The notes beneath the pieces were generated by a model, which saw only the letters and a list, made by a program, of their open reading frames with translations, ran no database searches and was not told where the DNA came from. Both the position numbers and the translations under genes were made by a program. Shown piece by piece: positions 18,539 through 28,657 of a stretch of 64,000 nucleotides of DNA. Positions within the stretch are counted from its first letter, which is position 1; every line of letters starts with the position of its first letter. Origin of the DNA: Oceanobacter mangrovi (GTDB lineage: Bacteria; Pseudomonadota; Gammaproteobacteria; Pseudomonadales; Oceanobacteraceae); NCBI RefSeq assembly GCF_019740315.1, contig NZ_JAHXZR010000005.1, positions 124,001-188,000 on the forward strand, in the 5' to 3' direction.

Positions 18539-18585
18539 ATCTGAAATCAGTTCAGCCCCCACACAGGAGCGCTGAAAAACCGCGA

Positions 18586-20103
<1,518 letters not shown>

Positions 20104-20239
20104 TCACCCGGTTTGAACGTGGGTGGCGGCAGTGCCCAGAAAGCTGGCCTGTTCCGCCGGGGTTTTCACGTCAACTTTGGATGACCCCGGATAGTTTAAG
20201 GCGCGACATTGTAGCCAAATCAACAATCGAGGTAAACGT

Positions 20240-21148
20240 CTAACAGCCGCCAATACGAATAAATTTAAGCACTCGCTGGCGAACCGTACTGGATGCAAAA
20301 CCGGCGATATGCGGCCCGGCAGTATCCTGCCAGCAAGCAGTTTCACCCAGAGCATCAAATAGTTTGCGACCGTGATCATAGCCAACAACCTGATCATCCC
20401 TGCTGTGGAGCAGCAGCACAGGAACAGGATAGTTCGCGGTAAAATTTTCCGGATTCCACTGCTCGGGCAGCAACCAGGTGAATGGCCATACAAACCACCC
20501 CAATGGATTGCGGGAAAGTATTTCCCGTGCAGCGCGCGAATAGGATGCCGGAGCCGCCTCAGCAATAACCGCCCTAACGTTGTAGTGAGTCGCAGCCTCA
20601 TGGCCAAATATCAGCGCCAGCCCTGCCCCCATACTTTGCCCCAACACCACCAATGGGCGCTGCGGATATTGCTGTCTTAACCATCCTGCCGCTGCGTCAA
20701 TATCCTGCAAAACATCCGGAAGCAAGGCATTGCCTTCAGAGCCGCCGTAGCCACGATAATCCAGTGCGAACACATCGACACCTTCATAGACAAGCCAGGC
20801 AACACTGCCAATATGAGTGCTGATATTTTCACCGTTGCCGTGCAGAAACAGCACCATTGGCCTGACAGACTCCACAGTGATGGAATCTCTATTGAGAATG
20901 GCTGCTGGCTGCTTGACTCCTGACATCCACCAACCATGAACACGGGTCGAATCGACAGCAGTCAGGTGCACATCCTGATACTCAATGCCCAAATTCTCTG
21001 GTGTTCTCTCCCACTCCTGTTGTGGAAAGAAGTACAATCCGGTCAGCGAACTGCAGCCCCCCGCACCGGCACCAATCAATATGATTAACCCACCGACTGC
21101 CCACCAGCGCAGCAATCTGGCGCACCAATGCCATCTTCTGCGGAACAT
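20240..21148 (-). CDS. Alpha/beta hydrolase lipoprotein
   Basis: A 302-residue serine hydrolase of the BEM46/YfhR-like type. The N terminus has a hydrophobic segment (WWAVGGLIILIGAGAGGCSS) ending in a lipobox, so it is probably a lipoprotein. Catalytic landmarks are LFLHGNGENISTH (oxyanion region), DYRGYGGSEGN, and VLGQSMGAGLA, which carries the nucleophile Ser. An acid in LLHSRDDQVVGY and a His near GPHIAGFA complete the triad. Substrate is unknown. The ATG at 21146-21148 overlaps the stop of the upstream DUF4105 gene by one base (TGATG), so the two are translationally coupled and probably act together at the cell envelope. Confidence 0.8.
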   Translation of the reverse strand: MFRRRWHWCARLLRWWAVGGLIILIGAGAGGCSSLTGLYFFPQQEWERTPENLGIEYQDVHLTAVDSTRVHGWWMSGVKQPAAILNRDSITVESVRPMVLFLHGNGENISTHIGSVAWLVYEGVDVFALDYRGYGGSEGNALLPDVLQDIDAAAGWLRQQYPQRPLVVLGQSMGAGLALIFGHEAATHYNVRAVIAEAAPASYSRAAREILSRNPLGWFVWPFTWLLPEQWNPENFTANYPVPVLLLHSRDDQVVGYDHGRKLFDALGETACWQDTAGPHIAGFASSTVRQRVLKFIRIGGC

Positions 21149-23157
21149 CAAAAATACCAGTTCGACGTCATACTGACGGTTGTCAGCGCCTGTTTGTCTT
21201 CCAGTTCACGAGCCACCCCAAAGCGCATTTGCCAGCGCACATCCTGGCTCCAGGCCAGCTCGCCTTCCAGCAAGCGTTTATTCACAGAACGTCCCAGCAA
21301 TTCGGGCTGCCAACGCGCCAAAATCCGGCTTTGTATAACATCGCCCTGAAAATACCAGCCCAACTCCGGCCCTACTGCCATCCCCCAGTTCACGCCATTG
21401 AACCCTCCCCAGTCCAGCGAAGCTTTGGCAAGCAGCCATGGATTACCAACGCTGGTTTGCCAGGTTCCGCCAAAACCGATGTCCAGATAGCCGCCCATTT
21501 TATGGCTATCGAGACGACGTTCAAAACCGGCATCGACTTCCCACGAGATTGGTCTGAACAATTCATCCCGGGCAGACAATGAACGAACATTGATAGCGGT
21601 AAAATGCTGCAGCTGAATTGAACTGGATTGCTGCCAGCGAAAGTCCATTTGCCCCATCACAATCTGCGAGCCGGGAACAAAGCCATATGCCGGGTCAACC
21701 AGATCATGATAGGCCGGCCGGAAACTCAAACCAGCATACTGCTGCTGTTTCCCTTGCCCACTGACTGAACCGCCAGCCAAACTGACTCGCCTTGAGCCAT
21801 GCCCCTGATCATCCCGTGCCGGTATCTTATCCAGCGGCGGATATGGTTCCAGCCCACCCAGCTCACTCCTGGCCCCCAGAATCCCCAGAGTCGCATTCCG
21901 AATGGCCGGGCCATTTTGTTTTTTCTTGATCGCGGTATAACGCGCGTACTGATAAGCCAGCTCCAGCATGCGGGCCTGTTCAAGTTTGTCCAGGCCAGAC
22001 AATTGCTGTTCTAACAACGCAGGGAAGTCCGCCTGCGGATCGAGACTTTCATCAACCAGACTGACCGCCCGGCGAACCACTTCAGGGCCTGCATAGTCGA
22101 TCATTTGAGTCATCAGGGTCGCCGCTGAAGGACGAAAATCAGCACTTTCAATCAGCCCTTCGGCTTCCAGCTCGCGAATCGTATCAACTGGTATTGCGGT
22201 GAAATTAAAATGCCGGGCAGCATCCGAGCGCTCGGAAGCGGCATCAATAAATGCCAATACCCGATAGGAACAATTTTCGTCGAAGAAATAGTAGTCAAAC
22301 TCGGTTCCCTGCACTTCCCATATATGCCGCACAAACTGCTCAACCTCTGGTTTGTTCAGCAACAATGGAAATTCCCACACATTGCGATATTCCATGTGTT
22401 GGTATTCCCGGGTTTTTTCGTGATAACGCATAACCGTGGCCACGCCCGGGTAACCTCCACCCAATCCTTTGGCGCTGAAAACCAGTTCATTGTCATCCGG
22501 ATCGGCATTGGCTGCGAAATTGACGCTAAAAGCCAACAGCTTGCTGCTTGCTGGATCGGCCCTATCCATGCGAATCAGAGTATGACCATACATCGAGGAC
22601 GGAGAGTTGATATGGGAAGCCGGAAAAATCAGCGTCAGCGAATCAGCATCTATTTTGCCCGCCCACTCATTAAAGTCAGGACAAGACAGATCCTGCCACG
22701 TCAATTCAGGAAACTGCTCTTTTACCCAGTGATAGCGAGCCGGAAATCGGCATTGGGCCGAGTCGTTTGGATTATCCCATTGCAAGTTCTGGAAGGCGGT
22801 AACATCCGCTGCCAACTCCGTTAACAGTTGCTGTGGACCTCTCATATCAGGTGCGTCAGGACTGATAAAAAATGCCCGACTGTCATTCTGACTGCGCCAA
22901 CTCAGCGAATACGGATGATAACGATAATGCAACAGGTGAGCCCATTGCTGCTGGCGGCTGACATCCTGTAGCCGCTGCAATTCGGGCAGCGGCTGATTTG
23001 ACAACGCCGGCGCATAACCGGCCAAAGCATCACTACCCGACAAATCCCCTGCTGCTACCGCTGCTGCCGAGCACAACAACAGCGCAGTCACTCGCGCTGT
23101 AAAATCTCCAATAGCGGCAGCCACAACACGAAAGCCTGCGAATCCTTGCTGGTACAT
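21148..23157 (-). CDS. DUF4105 (Lnb N-terminal-like) envelope protein
   Basis: A protein of about 669 residues with a signal peptide (VTALLLCSAAAVAAG). The DUF4105 domain spans roughly residues 100-450: LTLIFPASHINSPSSMYGHTLIRMD, HMEYRNVWEFPLLL and FDYYFFDENCSYRVLAFID carry the conserved His and Cys of this papain-like (NlpC-related) fold. The C-terminal ~200 residues show alternating hydrophobic/aromatic strands and end in NWYF, suggesting an outer-membrane barrel-like part. Function of the family in Proteobacteria is not established. Of three adjacent ATGs, I choose the last (23155-23157), which has AGGGA 6 nt upstream. Coupled to the downstream hydrolase. Confidence 0.75.
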   Translation of the reverse strand: MYQQGFAGFRVVAAAIGDFTARVTALLLCSAAAVAAGDLSGSDALAGYAPALSNQPLPELQRLQDVSRQQQWAHLLHYRYHPYSLSWRSQNDSRAFFISPDAPDMRGPQQLLTELAADVTAFQNLQWDNPNDSAQCRFPARYHWVKEQFPELTWQDLSCPDFNEWAGKIDADSLTLIFPASHINSPSSMYGHTLIRMDRADPASSKLLAFSVNFAANADPDDNELVFSAKGLGGGYPGVATVMRYHEKTREYQHMEYRNVWEFPLLLNKPEVEQFVRHIWEVQGTEFDYYFFDENCSYRVLAFIDAASERSDAARHFNFTAIPVDTIRELEAEGLIESADFRPSAATLMTQMIDYAGPEVVRRAVSLVDESLDPQADFPALLEQQLSGLDKLEQARMLELAYQYARYTAIKKKQNGPAIRNATLGILGARSELGGLEPYPPLDKIPARDDQGHGSRRVSLAGGSVSGQGKQQQYAGLSFRPAYHDLVDPAYGFVPGSQIVMGQMDFRWQQSSSIQLQHFTAINVRSLSARDELFRPISWEVDAGFERRLDSHKMGGYLDIGFGGTWQTSVGNPWLLAKASLDWGGFNGVNWGMAVGPELGWYFQGDVIQSRILARWQPELLGRSVNKRLLEGELAWSQDVRWQMRFGVARELEDKQALTTVSMTSNWYF

Positions 23158-23251
23158 CATCATTCCCTGATACCGGAATCCAATCGCTTCAGATCACCCA
23201 TCGACAGGCGCCTGAAGATGTTCGTTGCTCATTAGAAACAACCCAGAAACA

Positions 23252-23277
23252 ACAAAGTGCGCCGTAGCGCACTTTGT
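23252..23277 (-). terminator. Terminator after the DUF3015 gene
   Basis: A perfect 11-bp stem, ACAAAGTGCGC at 23252-23262 and GCGCACTTTGT at 23267-23277, with a CGTA loop. It lies about 40 nt past the stop of the minus-strand gene ending at 23318 and is followed on that strand by TGTTT. Confidence 0.75.
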
Positions 23278-23317
23278 CTTTAATTGCCCCGGAGGACAAT
23301 CAGGCCAGCAACAGCAA

Positions 23318-23794
23318 TTATGCTGCGTACTTGTTCAAGCGAACAGATTCCGCCAGCACCGCATTGACCTGGTCCATGGCAGAAGCAGAGGTTGCTTCGG
23401 CATTAAATACACGAGCGAAATTTGCTTGCAGGGCTGCAGCAAATTCACCACGGTCGGCAGCATCAATTGCCATCACTTCAGCCAGGGCATCCAGAGTCTC
23501 ACCCTTGCCTACCGCAACATCAGCCGCCAGCTGGTCCATGTTGTCATCCATGAACTTCTGGGTATTGGTAGCCAATGGACCATTGGCGTCTTTACAGCCC
23601 AGAGTGCCTGAAGTCATACCAAAGGACTGGTTGCCAGAGCTACCATTGGTTGTTGCCGCCAATACATGCTCATACCACTCAGTTGCATCCGGAAAAACGT
23701 ATTCAGTGCCCAGGCCACATCCAGCAGGGCCATGCTCAGCCATAGCAACGGAAGACAAACCAGCAAAAGCGACAACAGCAATCATTTTTTTCAT
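23318..23794 (-). CDS. DUF3015 family secreted protein
   Basis: A 158-residue protein with a clear signal peptide (MIAVVAFAGLSSVAMA, cleavage before EHGPAGCGLG). The mature N terminus GPAGCGLGTEYVF, the central SFGMTSGTLGC, and NMDQLAADVAVGKGETLDALAEVM fit the DUF3015 family of periplasmic proteins with unknown role. The start at 23794 is chosen for AAAGGA 8 nt upstream and for giving a proper signal peptide; an in-frame upstream extension is not needed. Single gene with its own terminator. Confidence 0.85.
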   Translation of the reverse strand: MKKMIAVVAFAGLSSVAMAEHGPAGCGLGTEYVFPDATEWYEHVLAATTNGSSGNQSFGMTSGTLGCKDANGPLATNTQKFMDDNMDQLAADVAVGKGETLDALAEVMAIDAADRGEFAAALQANFARVFNAEATSASAMDQVNAVLAESVRLNKYAA

Positions 23795-23964
23795 CGTACG
23801 AATCCTTTTTTCAATCAACAAATAAACCATTCCAGGTTCAGTTTTCACGAATGCGCGATGTTATCGGGTATGTTTCAATACTGCTGTCGCGTATTTACCG
23901 GCTTGCTACGAAAAGCACGAAACTACAATTCAATACGATCAACAATCACTAAAATTCCGGTTAT

Positions 23965-25323
23965 ATGAACTACTCCACAACGGAACAGGCTATTTTTACA
24001 GTAAGCCAGCTGAACGAACGCGCCAAACAATTACTGGAAATCTCTTTCAGCAACGTTCGCGTCGAAGGCGAAATCTCCAGCTTGTCACGGCCTTCTTCCG
24101 GCCACTGGTATTTCAGCCTGAAAGACAACAAGGCCCAGGTTCGCTGCGCCATGTTTCGCTCCAATGTGGCGCGACTGAAATTCCAGCCTCGTGAAGGCGA
24201 TAAAATTGAAATCCGCGCCCGCGTCAGCCTGTACGAAGCCCGTGGTGATTACCAGCTGATCGTCGAAAGTATGAAGCCCGCCGGTGAAGGTGCCTTGCTG
24301 CTGGCGTTCCAGCAACTGAAAGCGCGGCTGACCGCTGAAGGCCTGTTTGACCCGCAATACAAGCAGCCGATTCCCAAAGCCCGTCGGGTCGCCGTCATCA
24401 CTTCAGCCAGCGGCGCTGCCCTGCACGATATTCTGACGGTGCTGAAACGCCGCAACCCGGCCATTGAAGTTGATATTTATCCGGCCATGGTGCAAGGCCA
24501 GGAAGCCCCTGCCCAATTGATATCGGCATTGGCCCGTGCCAACCGCGACAACCAGTGCGATGCCATTATTCTGGGCCGTGGTGGCGGCTCACTGGAAGAC
24601 CTCTGGTGTTTTAACGACGAACAGCTGGCGCGGGCAATTTTTGAATCGCGCCTGCCAGTCGTTAGTGCCGTTGGCCATGAGGTCGATTTCACCATCGCCG
24701 ACTTTGTTGCCGACCTGCGCGCGCCAACGCCATCGGCCGCCGCCGAACTGATCAGCGACGACCAGCGCGAAAGCCTGCAGCGGCTAATGCAATTACGCCA
24801 ACGACTGCTGCGCGCCCAATCAGCCCACACTCACCAACTGCAACAGCGTCTGCTGCATTTGCGTCAGCGCCTGCGTGATCCGGCTCGCCAGCTGGAACAG
24901 CAGTCGCAGCAGCTCGACCAGCTCGAACGCCGTCTGGTCAACGCCTGGAAGCAACAGCAGCAACAACGTCAGTGGCAGTTACAAGGTTGGCAACAGCGGC
25001 TGCAACATCAACACCCGCAAACCACCCTGTCTGGCCTGAACGATAAAACAGCACGCCTGTCTGAACGCCTGCAACGCGGCATGCAGCGACTGCTGGAGCA
25101 ACGCAGGCAACAACTCGGTTATCAGGCTGGCATGCTGCAAAACCTCAGCCCGCTGAACGTACTTGGACGTGGCTATGCACTGGTTCAAACCCCGGATGGC
25201 AGTGTCGTTCAAAATGCCGAACAGGTGCACAGCGGCGATATGATCAAAACCCGACTGGCCAGCGGCTGGCTCGAAAGCCAGGTCACTTACAGCCACCCGG
25301 CCAGCAACGCAAAGGAATCCTGA
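23965..25323 (+). CDS. xseA: Exodeoxyribonuclease VII large subunit
   Basis: Large catalytic subunit of ExoVII, which degrades single-stranded DNA from both ends. The 452-residue protein opens with an OB-fold (NVRVEGEISSLSRPSSGHWYFSLKD near residues 29-53). The catalytic core is RVAVITSASGAALHDILTVLKRR, DAIILGRGGGSLEDLWCFNDE and VVSAVGHEVDFTIADFVADLRAPTPSAAAEL. A long Gln/Arg coiled coil follows, and LNVLGRGYALV ends it. Length is typical. Its stop overlaps the next gene's start by one base. The small subunit xseB is not in the window. Confidence 0.97.
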   Translation: MNYSTTEQAIFTVSQLNERAKQLLEISFSNVRVEGEISSLSRPSSGHWYFSLKDNKAQVRCAMFRSNVARLKFQPREGDKIEIRARVSLYEARGDYQLIVESMKPAGEGALLLAFQQLKARLTAEGLFDPQYKQPIPKARRVAVITSASGAALHDILTVLKRRNPAIEVDIYPAMVQGQEAPAQLISALARANRDNQCDAIILGRGGGSLEDLWCFNDEQLARAIFESRLPVVSAVGHEVDFTIADFVADLRAPTPSAAAELISDDQRESLQRLMQLRQRLLRAQSAHTHQLQQRLLHLRQRLRDPARQLEQQSQQLDQLERRLVNAWKQQQQQRQWQLQGWQQRLQHQHPQTTLSGLNDKTARLSERLQRGMQRLLEQRRQQLGYQAGMLQNLSPLNVLGRGYALVQTPDGSVVQNAEQVHSGDMIKTRLASGWLESQVTYSHPASNAKES

Positions 25324-26189
25324 TGAAATATTTACATCTGTCTGCACTGGTCCTGACCGCCGTATTTGCCAGTGGTTGCTCCATCAACGTCAAAGCCCGC
25401 GAGCTGCCCCGTCAGGATCTCATTCCCGGCGGGGTTGCCATGTTTGATATCGGCGTCAGCCAACAAGCACCGAAAGTGACGTTTGATAACCAGCCGGTGA
25501 TGCTGATTCCACAAACCACCAGCGCAGGTACCGACTGGCACGCAGTGGTAGGTATTGAACTCAAATCCGAGCCCGGCCCACGGCAGCTCAGTATCAATGG
25601 CAAAACGGTCGATTTTCAGGTCGGCCAGCACCAGTACGCCGAACAACGCCTGACAGTGCAAAACAAGCACGTGAATCCCAGTGAAGAAGCTCTAAAACGC
25701 ATTCGCTCGGAAAGCCAGCTGATGCGCACAGCGTTCCAGTCGTTCAGCGAGGCTGGCAAAGACACCTGGCAGCCCATGATATGGCCAGCCCAGGGGCCAT
25801 TATCCAGCCCGTTCGGCTTACAGCGCTTCTTTAACGGCGAACGCCGTAACCCGCATACCGGGCTGGATATTGCTGCGCCACAAGGCGCGGAAATCATTGC
25901 TCCGGCCAGCGGCAAGGTAGTGCAAACCGGCGATTATTATTTCAACGGCAACACCGTGATGATTGATCATGGCCAGGGGCTGGTGACCATGTTCTGTCAC
26001 CTCAGCCGGATCGACGTCAAGGCTGGCGACTTGCTTAAACAAGGGGATCATGTAGGTTTGGTTGGCGCTACCGGACGGGCAACCGGGCCGCATTTGCACT
26101 GGACGCTGTCGTTAAACAATGCCCGCGTGAATCCGAAGTTATTTATGCAAGAGAGCCTGCTGCCAAGTCCGGTAGCCACACAGGAATAA
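25323..26189 (+). CDS. M23 (LytM-type) metallopeptidase lipoprotein
   Basis: A 288-residue envelope protein with lipobox FASGCS near residue 19. It contains an N-terminal beta-rich domain and a C-terminal Peptidase_M23 domain: NPHTGLDIAAPQGAEI (zinc ligands His and Asp near residue 180), MIDHGQGLVTMFCHLSRI and GPHLHWTLSLNNARVNP (HxH near residue 257). The zinc ligands are intact, so it may be an active peptidoglycan endopeptidase rather than a degenerate EnvC/NlpD activator. It is translationally coupled to xseA (TGATG). Confidence 0.88.
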   Translation: MKYLHLSALVLTAVFASGCSINVKARELPRQDLIPGGVAMFDIGVSQQAPKVTFDNQPVMLIPQTTSAGTDWHAVVGIELKSEPGPRQLSINGKTVDFQVGQHQYAEQRLTVQNKHVNPSEEALKRIRSESQLMRTAFQSFSEAGKDTWQPMIWPAQGPLSSPFGLQRFFNGERRNPHTGLDIAAPQGAEIIAPASGKVVQTGDYYFNGNTVMIDHGQGLVTMFCHLSRIDVKAGDLLKQGDHVGLVGATGRATGPHLHWTLSLNNARVNPKLFMQESLLPSPVATQE

Positions 26190-26241
26190 CCGTTTCGTTC
26201 TTACCCTGTAGCCGCTGTCCTTTAGCCGCAGCGCAGCCAAT

Positions 26242-26405
26242 GTCGGATGGCATTCGCTGCGCTCACTGATCCGACCTACGCGCTTATAAAAGTCTGCAGG
26301 TCGGATAAGCCTGTGTACCTGGCAGCCCACGTCAGATGGCATTCGCTGCACTCATTGATCCGACCTACACGCGTACAAAAATCTGTAGGTCGAATAAGCT
26401 TGCGT
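26242..26405. repeat. Two tandem copies of a ~75-bp intergenic repeat
   Basis: Unit 1 (26242-26315) and unit 2 (26331-26405) share GATGGCATTCGCTGC, CTCA-TGATCCGACCTAC, TACAAAAxTCTG, AGGTCG and ATAAGC blocks with a few substitutions. CGGAT/ATCCG halves make each unit partly palindromic. It lies between two convergent genes and looks like a dispersed, non-coding repeat. Confidence 0.6.
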
Positions 26406-26418
26406 CATCCGACCAGCA

Positions 26419-27294
26419 TCACTCCGCGTGCTGTCGAATCAAGCCTTCCTGCGCCACCGAAGCCACCAGCACACCGTGGCGGTTGTAGATCTGGCCCCGG
26501 CAGAACCCCCGCCCGCCAGACGCACTGGGGCTGTCGATGGCATAGAGCAACCAGTCATCCATACGGAACGGCCGATGAAACCAGATACTGTGATCAAGGC
26601 TGGCGACCTGCATTTCCTTCTGATACACAGACACGCCGTGCGGATGCAGCGCGGTCGTCAACAGGTTGAAGTCCGTGGCATAAGCCAGCAGCGTGGCGTG
26701 TAGACGAACACTGTCGCGCAGCGGCGCACTGGTTTTCATCCAGACAAACTTGCGTGGCTCCCGCACATCCGGCTGGAAAATATTGATCGGGTTCACCACC
26801 CGCATTTCGATCGGTTTGTCGGCAGTGTAGATTTGCTGCAGCCGTTCCGGAAAACAATCCCGCCACTGGCGTGCCAGCTCCACCTGTGAAGCAATGCCTT
26901 CCGGGCCTTCGGCCTGCGGCATACTGTCCTGATGATTAAAGCCGTCCTCATGGCGCTGGAACGAGCACATGAACGACATAACGGTTTTATCTTGCTGATC
27001 CACCATCACCTGGCGATTGGCAAAGCTGCGACCATCGCGGGTGCGAGTCACATCAAAAGCCAGTTCATCGGTGGTATTACCCGGACGTAAAAAATAGGCG
27101 TGAAGGGAATGCGGCCACCACTCGCGCTGCACATCACCATCCAGTGTCCGCATAGCAGCCGATAGTGCCTGACCCAGCACCTGACCACCAAACAGGTTGC
27201 GAAACCCCAGATCACTGCACTGACCCAGAAACAGGTTTGGTGCCTGCTCTTTCAGCTCCAGTAACGAGGTTAGTTCACCCAGCGAATTGCTCAT
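26419..27294 (-). CDS. tesB: Acyl-CoA thioesterase II
   Basis: A 291-residue double hot-dog thioesterase that hydrolyses medium- and long-chain acyl-CoA. Landmarks are LFLGQCSDLGFRNLFGGQVLGQAL at residues 21-44, VTRTRDGRSFANRQVMVDQ, and the C-terminal active-site region VASLDHSIWFHRPFRMDDWLLYAIDSPSASGGRGFCRGQIY. This region carries the catalytic Asp and Thr/Ser and is followed by the conserved HGVLVASVAQEGLIR. Length matches E. coli TesB (286). Monocistronic. Confidence 0.94.
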   Translation of the reverse strand: MSNSLGELTSLLELKEQAPNLFLGQCSDLGFRNLFGGQVLGQALSAAMRTLDGDVQREWWPHSLHAYFLRPGNTTDELAFDVTRTRDGRSFANRQVMVDQQDKTVMSFMCSFQRHEDGFNHQDSMPQAEGPEGIASQVELARQWRDCFPERLQQIYTADKPIEMRVVNPINIFQPDVREPRKFVWMKTSAPLRDSVRLHATLLAYATDFNLLTTALHPHGVSVYQKEMQVASLDHSIWFHRPFRMDDWLLYAIDSPSASGGRGFCRGQIYNRHGVLVASVAQEGLIRQHAE

Positions 27295-27545
27295 GCCCGG
27301 TCTCCTGCGATTGCCATAGGCTAATTGTCTTTGTTGTTTTTATTGTGAAAGCGTTTGTCTTTTTTATGTCGCCACATTTGATTCGCAGATGCAAACCGGA
27401 TTAACGCCAGCTACCCTTGAGGAACTGAGACAGCTCCGTATAATTCGCCCCCCGTTTTCAATTGCGCCCTGCCCTGGCTTGCTGGCGATTGAATCAATTC
27501 GCCCAGCCGCCGACAGGCTGCATCAACGTGAGCTTACCCGCTTTT

Positions 27546-28646
27546 ATGTCAGATCTGTACCAAGCCGGTGTCGAGCCGGATCGCTACCCGGAGCTGCTGG
27601 AACAAAAGTGCCAATCTCTGACAGAACTGATGTCTGAGTTTAGCCCACCAGCGCTGGAACGCTTTGCCAGTGCGTCAACGCATTTTCGACTGCGGGCCGA
27701 GTTTCGCCTGTGGCACAGTGGCGACCGCTGTTTCTACGCCATGTTTGATCCGGCAGATCGCAAAAAGCCGTTGGAAGTCCTCGACTTCCCAATCGCCTCA
27801 ACCCTGATCAACGAGTTAATGAAGCGGCTGTTAGCCGAATTGCACGGCAACGAGCTGCTACGTCGCAAGCTGTTCCAGGTCGAATTCCTCACCACCCTCA
27901 GCGGCGATGCACTGATTACACTGGTTTATCACAAGCGCCTGGAAGACGACTGGCAGACCGAGGCCCGCGCTCTGATGGCCCGTCTCGGCGTTGCCATTAT
28001 TGGCCGTTCCCGCAAACAGAAAGTGGTGCTGGAACGCGACTATGTCACCGAAGTGCTGAACGTCGATGGCCAGCAGTATTCCTACCGCCAGATCGAAGGT
28101 GGCTTCACCCAGCCCAACGGCGCAATGAACCAGAACATGCTGAGCTGGGCGCGCAGTTGCAGCCAGGGCATCGGCGGCGATCTGCTGGAGCTTTACTGCG
28201 GTAACGGCAACTTTTCGGTGGCATTGGCGAACTGCTTTGAACGGGTACTGGCGACTGAAATTTCCAAGACCTCCGTCAACGCAGCCCAGGTTAACATCGC
28301 TGACAACCAGCTCGACAACCTCATCATCGCCCGGCTGTCGAGTGAGGAATTCGTCCAGGCGCTGCGCGGCGAAGCGGAATTTTCACGGCTCAAGGACGTC
28401 GATCTGAGCAGCTATGATTTCCGCACCGTACTGGTTGATCCGCCACGGGCCGGACTGGATGACGAATCCGTCAAGCAGGTGCAAGGCTACGACAACATTA
28501 TTTACATCTCCTGCAACCCGGAAACCCTGCACGCCAACCTGCAGGCATTGACCCAGACTCACGAGATTGTACGACTGGCGCTGTTCGACCAGTTCCCTTA
28601 TACCCACCACATTGAAACTGGCGTATTTCTGCGCCGGAAGGGCTAA
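27546..28646 (+). CDS. trmA: tRNA (uracil-5-)-methyltransferase
   Basis: Makes m5U54 (ribothymidine) in the T-loop of tRNAs using S-adenosylmethionine. The 366-residue protein equals E. coli TrmA in length when started at the ATG at 27546 (SDLYQAGVEPDRYPELL). An in-frame upstream start at 27462 would add 28 unrelated residues. Motifs seen: HFRLRAEFRLWH, LLELYCGNGNFSVALA (SAM binding), LVDPPRAGLDDE, and IIYISCNPETL, which contains the catalytic Cys. Lies 11 nt upstream of dbpA, so the two may be cotranscribed. Confidence 0.95.
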   Translation: MSDLYQAGVEPDRYPELLEQKCQSLTELMSEFSPPALERFASASTHFRLRAEFRLWHSGDRCFYAMFDPADRKKPLEVLDFPIASTLINELMKRLLAELHGNELLRRKLFQVEFLTTLSGDALITLVYHKRLEDDWQTEARALMARLGVAIIGRSRKQKVVLERDYVTEVLNVDGQQYSYRQIEGGFTQPNGAMNQNMLSWARSCSQGIGGDLLELYCGNGNFSVALANCFERVLATEISKTSVNAAQVNIADNQLDNLIIARLSSEEFVQALRGEAEFSRLKDVDLSSYDFRTVLVDPPRAGLDDESVKQVQGYDNIIYISCNPETLHANLQALTQTHEIVRLALFDQFPYTHHIETGVFLRRKG

Positions 28647-28657
28647 CAGGCTATTCC

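Noticed and set aside
16973-18544. A 523-codon open frame on the plus strand
   Set aside because: It is entirely antisense to guaA, has a His/Phe/Gln-rich composition with no domain, and arises from the codon bias of the real gene.
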